28,961 bases of DNA from DATFYI01 sp035315125 (GTDB taxonomy: Bacteria; Chloroflexota; Anaerolineae; Anaerolineales; Anaerolineaceae), in the NCBI GenBank assembly GCA_035315125.1, contig DATFYI010000029.1, positions 1 through 28,961 on the forward strand. The letters run 5' to 3'. This document shows, piece after piece, positions 24,326 to 28,961 of the stretch; the stretch's first letter is position 1, and each line of letters starts with the position of its first letter. The position numbers and the translations under genes are program-made. The notes below the pieces were generated by a model that ran no database searches, was not told the origin of the DNA, and was given only the letters and a program-made list of their open reading frames with translations.

Positions 24326-24396
24326 ACCGGATTTCAATAAGAAATTGATCGAGTTTATCCGGTATAGCCAGCTCTCAGTACGGAAAGAGGGCTGGC
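24326..24396 (+). terminator. Two adjacent hairpins after the exporter operon
   Basis: The first hairpin pairs ACCGGAT (24326-24332) with ATCCGGT (24357-24363) and contains an inner stem TCAAT/ATTGA. Four bases later GCCAGCTCTC (24367-24376) pairs with GAGGGCTGGC (24387-24396), 10 bp with one G-T pair and a 10-base loop. Neither is followed by a T-tract, so they may block exonucleases or form an RNA structure rather than a classic terminator. Confidence 0.45.
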
Positions 24397-24500
24397 GTTC
24401 AGTTCCATCATTTCTGGTACGTATCTTGTAAGGGTTAAAGTGGTTATCTGAATGGGGCTTGCAAAGATATTTTCTGATGTAAATTTATTATCACTCAAAC

Positions 24501-24506
24501 TATAAT
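24501..24506 (+). promoter_or_regulatory. -10 box of the L,D-transpeptidase gene
   Basis: TATAAT (24501-24506) predicts a start near 24513 and a leader of only about 16 bases without a Shine-Dalgarno. The -35 (TGTAAA, 24478-24483) is weak. Confidence 0.45.
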
Positions 24507-24528
24507 TGAATTAAAATAAAAAATAGCT

Positions 24529-25584
24529 ATGACTCCAGATTACAACGCTATCAACCAAGCCATCCAAAACGCTTATAAAGCTTTACAAAGCGGCGATCAT
24601 TTAACTGCACGTCGCTGGGCAGAGCGAGCCGCACAGCTTGCACCAAACCTGGAAGAACCGTGGTTGATACTGGCTTCCGTCGCCAGTCCGCACGCCAGTC
24701 TGGCCTATATTGAGCAGGCCTTAAAAATCAATCCCACCAGCAGGCGAGCTCGCATTGGTTTGAGTTGGGCGCAAGATCGTCTGCGCCAACAGACACCTGC
24801 TGTTACACAACCTCTTAAACCTTTCCAGCCGGTAGCTGTCGAACAAAAACCGGCCAAGCCTAGACCTCGTTCTTCTTCCTCAAATTTATTCGTGCTGGTG
24901 GGTTCCTTAATAGTCATTTTGTTAATGGTGTGCCTGGTAGCTTCCGCCTGGTTTGCCTGGCCCGGTCATTTTTCCAAAGTCGAAGCTTTCATCGCTGGTT
25001 CAACAGCTACCCCTGCAACTGCCCCGACTGCGATATCGCTACAGGCCATTCCGTTCACTGACACTTTATCGGCTACTGCCACTTTCACAAAAACACCGCT
25101 GCCAACACGCACATCCACACCTACGCGAACTTCTACCCCCTTCCCATCCCTGACACCTACCCGCAGACCCACCAAAAAACCAACCACTATTCCCGTTGCA
25201 AATGGCCCGAAACGCATCCTGGTCAGCATTTCACAACAGCATCTTTATGCTTATCAAGGAAATGCCTTAATCTATAGTTTTGTCGCCTCAACTGGACAAC
25301 ATAATGGTACATTAACAGGTAACTTTAAGATTCTGGATAAGATATCCAATGCCTACAGCGCACCCTGGGGGTTCTATATGCCGGATTGGATGGGTATCTA
25401 TTGGGCGGGCGCCGATCTTGAAAACGGTATCCACTCATTGCCGGTTCTAAACAACGGCAAAACAATTTGGGGAAATGAAATTGGTACACCCATTACTTAC
25501 GGATGTGTGGTTCTTGAAACAGCCGATGCAACTAAGCTCTTTAAATGGGCTGATATCGGCACCCCAGTTCAAATTGTTCGATGA
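24529..25584 (+). CDS. L,D-transpeptidase (YkuD)-like membrane protein with TPR-like N-terminus
   Basis: This 351-residue protein would act on cell-wall peptides outside the membrane. It has TPR-like helices (10-90), a membrane helix at about 119-143, a Thr/Pro/Arg-rich linker (155-225) and a YkuD domain (about 228-351). The domain starts KRILVSISQQHLYAYQGN, contains the family STG turn, and ends with His302 (GIHSLP) and Cys326 in TYGCVVL. The family consensus is S/T-H-G-C followed by V/I, Arg or Asn and Met/Leu; here His is Tyr and the Arg/Asn position is Val, so activity is uncertain although Cys and the upstream His are kept. The cytoplasmic TPR part is unusual for this family. Confidence 0.82.
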   Translation: MTPDYNAINQAIQNAYKALQSGDHLTARRWAERAAQLAPNLEEPWLILASVASPHASLAYIEQALKINPTSRRARIGLSWAQDRLRQQTPAVTQPLKPFQPVAVEQKPAKPRPRSSSSNLFVLVGSLIVILLMVCLVASAWFAWPGHFSKVEAFIAGSTATPATAPTAISLQAIPFTDTLSATATFTKTPLPTRTSTPTRTSTPFPSLTPTRRPTKKPTTIPVANGPKRILVSISQQHLYAYQGNALIYSFVASTGQHNGTLTGNFKILDKISNAYSAPWGFYMPDWMGIYWAGADLENGIHSLPVLNNGKTIWGNEIGTPITYGCVVLETADATKLFKWADIGTPVQIVR

Positions 25585-25736
25585 TATTCAATTCAATTTG
25601 TGGTTTAATATCCATATTGGTCAGGAATCCGACCAGATTAGCTGATAAGCCGGTCGTTCTTTACTGCTGGTAGCTTTCACAGGCTTAATGTATTATCCTC
25701 CGGCACATAAATAATTCTTTTTAGGAGGTCTTCGAA

Positions 25737-26606
25737 ATGAAAGTCGGTTTTATTGGATTGGGAATTATGGGCAGCGGCATGGCTGCCAATTTACTTCGTC
25801 ATGGTCACGATTTGATCATTTTCAACCGCACCGCTTCAAAAGCTCAGCCATTGATCGATATGGGTGCCGATTTGGCGTCATCACCAGCAGATTTGGCACA
25901 ACAGGTCGATGTACTCTTTACCATGCTGGCCAAACCTGAAGTAGTCCGCGAAGTTGCCACAGGAGATCAAGGGTTCCTGAGTCACATGAAGCCCGCTGCA
26001 ATTTGGGTGGATTGTAGCACTGTCAATCCGTCTTTCACACTCGAAATGGCCGCACAGGCCGCCAAATATAAGGTACATTTCCTGGATGCACCCGTGTTGG
26101 GATCAAAAATCCCGGCCGAGAAAGGCCAATTGAGCTTTTTCGTGGGTGGGCGGGCGCAAGATTTTGAAATTTGCCGCCCATTCTTCGAATCGATGGGCAA
26201 TAAAATCGTGCATATGGGCAAACAAGGCATGGGCTCATCGATAAAACTGTGCTTGAATCTGATGACCGGGTTAAATGTATTGGCGTTTAGTGAAGCTACC
26301 CACCTGGCTGAATCGATGGGCATCCCGCAAAAGTTGGTATTTGACACAATTTTAGGCTCAATCGTTTCACCGCCCAACCTGACGGCAAAGCGAAGCAATT
26401 TTGAGAACGATCGATACGATACCGAATTCTCCCTGAAATGGCTGCGAAAAGATTTGCAACTAGCCACTCAAAGCGGTTACGAGCAAAACATCCCCATGCC
26501 AATTACCAATTCTGCCAAAGAAATTTTTGCCATGGCGGAACAGGCCGGCCTGGGCGAAGAAGACTTTTCAATTATATTTAAGTTTTTGCGAGGAGAATTA
26601 CCCTAA
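25737..26606 (+). CDS. Beta-hydroxyacid dehydrogenase, GLYR-type (glyoxylate/succinic semialdehyde reductase-like)
   Basis: This 289-residue NAD(P)-dependent enzyme reduces a short 2-oxo or semialdehyde acid to a hydroxyacid, or the reverse. The N-terminal Rossmann fold has GLGIMGSGMAANL (7-19) and NR (30-31), and the substrate domain has DCST (92-95) and catalytic Lys170 in GSSIKLCLN with Asn174. The loop DAPVLGSKIPAEKGQLSFF (GSK-PAE form) is the version found in glyoxylate/succinic semialdehyde reductases, where 3-hydroxyisobutyrate dehydrogenases have a GG form. AGGAGGT (25723-25729) lies 7 bases from the ATG. It is convergent with the alcohol dehydrogenase gene, 7 bases apart. Confidence 0.88.
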   Translation: MKVGFIGLGIMGSGMAANLLRHGHDLIIFNRTASKAQPLIDMGADLASSPADLAQQVDVLFTMLAKPEVVREVATGDQGFLSHMKPAAIWVDCSTVNPSFTLEMAAQAAKYKVHFLDAPVLGSKIPAEKGQLSFFVGGRAQDFEICRPFFESMGNKIVHMGKQGMGSSIKLCLNLMTGLNVLAFSEATHLAESMGIPQKLVFDTILGSIVSPPNLTAKRSNFENDRYDTEFSLKWLRKDLQLATQSGYEQNIPMPITNSAKEIFAMAEQAGLGEEDFSIIFKFLRGELP

Positions 26607-26613
26607 TAATACT

Positions 26614-27642
26614 TTACGGTACTACCACCGTTCTGACATCATCGCCAAAACTTTCCAGGTTATCCAGAACCGCGTTGATAGCCCCGGCATCCAGAGGGAT
26701 TGTTTTAGTAACAACTTTGGAAAGGTCCAGCAGTCCGCGGCGCGCCATTTCGATCACTAAGGGCAGTTCTTGCAGTAAATGGTCGTCAGCTCCAATCAGC
26801 TCGCTTTCCGGACCAATCAGCTCGTGGTAAGTATCCACTTGCATGGGTTGGTTGGTGATTCCAACCATAACTGCTCGTCCCATGACCGACAGAGATTGTA
26901 ATGCCTGTCGCATGGTTTTGGGCAAGCCGATCAGCTCGATTGAAACGTCTACGCCCTTTCCACCGCTCAGCCGTTTGATCTCCGCTACCGGGTCTACTTC
27001 TGCGGCATTGATTGGAATGGCTCCGTACTTTTGAGCCAGACCCAATTTTTTGGGGTTGATATCGATCGCATAAACATCCAATGCGCCTAAAGCCCGCGCC
27101 AGTTGGATTGCAGACATGCCTAATCCGCCAATTCCAAAGATTGCGGCAGTTTCACCCCCTTTAAGACGAGACTTCCTCAACGCGTGAAAAGATGTAGCCG
27201 AGGCACACATCAGGGTTGCGCCTTGTTCGAAGGGTATTTCATCCGGAAGTTTGATAGCATTCCGTTCCGGCACGGCAATGTATTCTGCAAACCCGCCATC
27301 CGTGTAATGACCAATCATTCGACCGCGAGAACAGAACTGTTCGTTACCGGTGGAACAATAATAACAGTTGCCGCAGGTCACCATGTAGTGCAAACACACA
27401 CGCTCGCCTGGCTTTACCTGGCTTACCGAAGATCCTACTCTCTCTACTATTCCGGCTACTTCATGACCAAGTGTCATGGGCAATGGATAAACCGGCGAAG
27501 TACCCGCCCGGTAATGGACATCCGAATGGCAAATGCCGGCCGCACGAATGCGTACCAATATATCGCCATCACCCAAGGGTGGCACGGGGATATCCTGCAT
27601 TTGAAGAGGTTTTTTGACTTCTACGAGCCGGACACTTTTCAT
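26614..27642 (-). CDS. Zinc-dependent alcohol dehydrogenase (MDR family)
   Basis: This 342-residue cytoplasmic enzyme would interconvert alcohols and aldehydes with NAD(H). The catalytic zinc ligands are Cys38 (GICHSD), His60/Glu61 (LGHE) and Cys146; the structural zinc ligands are Cys90, Cys93, Cys96 and Cys104. The cofactor fold has GIGGLG (170-175), and Asp194 in YAIDIN at the end of the second strand suggests NAD rather than NADP. The start is ATG 27642, which gives the standard N-terminus MKSVRLVEV; TTG 27660 would add six residues. No strong ribosome binding site is visible. It has its own promoter (27693-27721). Confidence 0.92.
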   Translation of the reverse strand: MKSVRLVEVKKPLQMQDIPVPPLGDGDILVRIRAAGICHSDVHYRAGTSPVYPLPMTLGHEVAGIVERVGSSVSQVKPGERVCLHYMVTCGNCYYCSTGNEQFCSRGRMIGHYTDGGFAEYIAVPERNAIKLPDEIPFEQGATLMCASATSFHALRKSRLKGGETAAIFGIGGLGMSAIQLARALGALDVYAIDINPKKLGLAQKYGAIPINAAEVDPVAEIKRLSGGKGVDVSIELIGLPKTMRQALQSLSVMGRAVMVGITNQPMQVDTYHELIGPESELIGADDHLLQELPLVIEMARRGLLDLSKVVTKTIPLDAGAINAVLDNLESFGDDVRTVVVP

Positions 27643-27692
27643 AATGTTAATTTCTTTCAAGGGATGAGTTTACCCGTTATTAGGTCAGGACA

Positions 27693-27721
27693 ATTATAAG
27701 CACAATTTTCATAATTCTGAA
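27693..27721 (-). promoter_or_regulatory. Promoter of the alcohol dehydrogenase gene
   Basis: Minus strand: TTCAGA (27721-27716), 17 bases, TATAAT (27698-27693). Start near 27686 gives a leader of about 44 bases. Confidence 0.55.
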
Positions 27722-27723
27722 TT

Positions 27724-27738
27724 TTTGATATGATCAAA
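27724..27738. promoter_or_regulatory. 6-3-6 palindrome next to the alcohol dehydrogenase promoter
   Basis: TTTGAT-ATG-ATCAAA, a perfect inverted repeat just upstream of the -35 box and just after the stop of ywbE. It could be an activator site for the dehydrogenase gene or, as RNA from the ywbE side, a short AT-rich hairpin. Confidence 0.35.
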
Positions 27739-27742
27739 TTTA

Positions 27743-27949
27743 TTAACTGAACGACCGGTCAACGATAGCCTGGACACGCCCAACGATTCCATTGACCAGC
27801 ATCACTTTGATACCATGCGGATGGGTGGGACTGCTGGTTAGGATGCGCGCCACAATGCCTTCGGTCAGTTGACCGCTGGCCTGGTTTTGTTTTTCCACGA
27901 TCAGCACTCGCATACCGGGTGCTATCTCACTACGCTTTGGAATATTCAA
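27743..27949 (-). CDS. ywbE: YwbE family protein
   Basis: This 68-residue protein matches the small YwbE (DUF2196) family along its whole length: RSEIAPGMRVLIVEKQNQAS, GQLTEGIVARILT, HPHGIKVMLVNGIVGRVQAI. The beta-rich, KOW/SH3-like pattern suggests nucleic-acid or ribosome contact, but the role is unknown. The start is TTG 27949 with AAAGGA (plus-strand 27956-27961) 6 bases upstream; the sequence around it fits the family N-terminus and no ATG is available. It follows the LuxR-type regulator by 19 bases and is probably in its operon. Confidence 0.88.
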   Translation of the reverse strand: MNIPKRSEIAPGMRVLIVEKQNQASGQLTEGIVARILTSSPTHPHGIKVMLVNGIVGRVQAIVDRSFS

Positions 27950-27968
27950 TTATTTTCCTTTCAAAAGG

Positions 27969-28961
27969 TCATTCTTCGAGAGGCGGCAGCAATCCTAATT
28001 GGCGGGCGCGGATAACAGCCTGCATACGGCTGTGAACATCCAGCTTGCCGTAAATAGAATTGGTATGAGCCTTGAGCGTGTTGATTGTGAGAAAGAGACG
28101 CCTGGCAATCTCAGCATTGCTAAGACCCATTGCCATTAATTGGAGAACTTCCAACTCACGCGGGCTGATCGGTTCGACCAGTTTGATCTGATTGGCTGCT
28201 ATTTTTTGTGTATCGATAATCTGATCAGATCCTGAGGCACCATTTTTAATAGCCAGGATCTGGTCAAGAAAAGAAATGGGTAAACTTTCCGAACCAGGTG
28301 CCAGGCTTTGGCGCAATTTGCCTGCCAGATCAACAGTATCAATATCGATAAATGGCCTGATAATCCCCTCCGGCGCAGCAAGGCAAGCCGCTTTTTCAAG
28401 ATGTACCAGCGCATCGTCAGGGTTCCCCAAGGCTAAGACCGTAACCGCCAATAAAATATCAATTTCGATCAGATTCTGGAACCGCTCGCATTGCTCTGCC
28501 AGCGAGCGCATGCCTGACAACAATGTAAATGCATCCCCATAATTTCTCTTGGCAATTAACAAATGCGCCTGGCTGATCTGCTCGGACATCCGGCTGGCAT
28601 CTGCCGCAGTGATTGGCGGCAAATGGGCGTGTTCCACCCAATCTTCGGCTGCCGCAATATTCCCCAAAAGTAGATCAAAACGGGCCTTTACCGCGGCTGC
28701 CATACCTGTAATCCAGGGTAATTGCATACGCCTGGCCTCATTAATATTTGTACGAATAGTTTCCATGGCGAGCTCGGGTTCGCCCATTCTAAATTGCAAC
28801 ACAGCCAGGGTGTTTATTCCACCGATCACCGTTGCATTGACCCCCATCTTGCGGCATAACTCAATCCCTTTTTGCACCACTGACATGCCGGCTTCCAATT
28901 CGTTGCTTTCATAATAAATCCCAGCCAGAGGCATCAACAGAAATATAGCTGGTAAGTATAG
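27969..28961 (-). CDS. LuxR-family regulator, MalT-like, C-terminal part (partial)
   Basis: The frame stays open to the right edge of the window, so the N-terminal part, where MalT-like proteins carry a large P-loop NTPase, is missing. About 330 residues are visible: TPR-type helical repeats (for example MSVVQKGIELCRKMGVNATV, then GEPELAMETIRTNINEARRM) and a C-terminal LuxR helix-turn-helix (ISPRELEVLQLMAMGLSNAE ... TINTLKAHTNSIYGKLDVHS). Such proteins are ATP- and ligand-responsive transcription activators. The target genes cannot be told from here; ywbE downstream is probably co-transcribed. Confidence 0.9.
   Translation of the reverse strand, partial: LYLPAIFLLMPLAGIYYESNELEAGMSVVQKGIELCRKMGVNATVIGGINTLAVLQFRMGEPELAMETIRTNINEARRMQLPWITGMAAAVKARFDLLLGNIAAAEDWVEHAHLPPITAADASRMSEQISQAHLLIAKRNYGDAFTLLSGMRSLAEQCERFQNLIEIDILLAVTVLALGNPDDALVHLEKAACLAAPEGIIRPFIDIDTVDLAGKLRQSLAPGSESLPISFLDQILAIKNGASGSDQIIDTQKIAANQIKLVEPISPRELEVLQLMAMGLSNAEIARRLFLTINTLKAHTNSIYGKLDVHSRMQAVIRARQLGLLPPLEE

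Noticed and set aside
24355..24498. Minus-strand frame of 47 codons opposite the gap before the transpeptidase, starting at a TTG
   Set aside because: No ribosome binding site, low-frequency start codon, and it coincides with the two hairpins; the reading looks like chance.
25081..25190. Short tandem-like repeats (ACNCGNACNTC-type) in the transpeptidase gene
   Set aside because: They simply encode the Thr/Pro/Arg-rich linker of the protein.
26616..26631. ACGGT/ACCGT inverted repeat between the convergent dehydrogenase genes as a bidirectional terminator
   Set aside because: The stem is only 5 bp, has no T-tract and lies within the last codons of the alcohol dehydrogenase.

Overview
The window reads as a chromosomal segment of a Chloroflexota bacterium, most likely class Anaerolineae. 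This is an inference from gene content, not from a marker gene. It rests on single-pass membrane proteins and lipoproteins with Thr/Pro/Ser-rich linkers, a WD40 lipoprotein, NarL/LiaR-type two-component regulation, a MalT-like LuxR regulator, a DUF2142 membrane protein, a one-polypeptide indolepyruvate oxidoreductase, and a mix of Shine-Dalgarno-led and nearly leaderless genes. No tRNA, rRNA, CRISPR array, insertion sequence or phage gene was seen.

Layout. 1-306: tail of a nitrilase-fold protein resembling apolipoprotein N-acyltransferase. 307-1286: an orphan 80-residue gene behind a foldable leader, then about 520 bases without a gene but with three hairpins. 1287-3867: a tight three-gene ABC-2 exporter (ATPase plus two permeases). 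3859-3996 (minus): a possible coding remnant. 4060-7021: a GH13 alpha-glucosidase followed by an MFS exporter-type transporter. 7194-8252: a zinc-ribbon/transmembrane/jelly-roll-like protein. 8271-10287 (minus): a small Arg/aromatic-rich membrane protein with a 15-bp palindrome at its promoter, and a WD40 lipoprotein. 10514-10789: DUF4404. 10950-13469: IorA-ferredoxin-IorB fusion with its own promoter and terminator. 13637-15188: HAD phosphatase and a single-pass membrane protein. 15192-18108 (minus): small membrane protein, TPR/zinc-ribbon protein and DUF2142 protein. 18186-24276: histidine kinase, response regulator, six-helix membrane protein and a second ABC-2 exporter (ATPase plus two permeases). 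24529-25584: L,D-transpeptidase-like protein. 25737-27642: GLYR-type beta-hydroxyacid dehydrogenase convergent with a zinc alcohol dehydrogenase. 27743-28961 (minus): YwbE and the C-terminal part of a LuxR/MalT-type regulator that runs off the window.

Functional themes. The largest coherent unit is 18186-24276, an envelope-stress or antimicrobial-response style module in which a LiaS-like kinase and LiaR-like regulator sit beside a membrane protein and a DrrAB-type exporter. A 6-5-6 palindrome between the divergent kinase and DUF2142 promoters is a candidate operator. The other genes are mostly self-contained transcription units for carbohydrate, amino-acid (2-oxoacid) and aldehyde metabolism and for envelope proteins.

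The less ordinary items are a three-way-junction leader before the orphan small gene, the hairpin-rich gap at 763-1286, the palindrome-controlled small Arg/Tyr/Trp-rich membrane protein, a divergent IOR with unusual ferredoxin cysteine spacing, and an L,D-transpeptidase with an altered active-site motif. I found no obvious large undescribed defence or mobile system.
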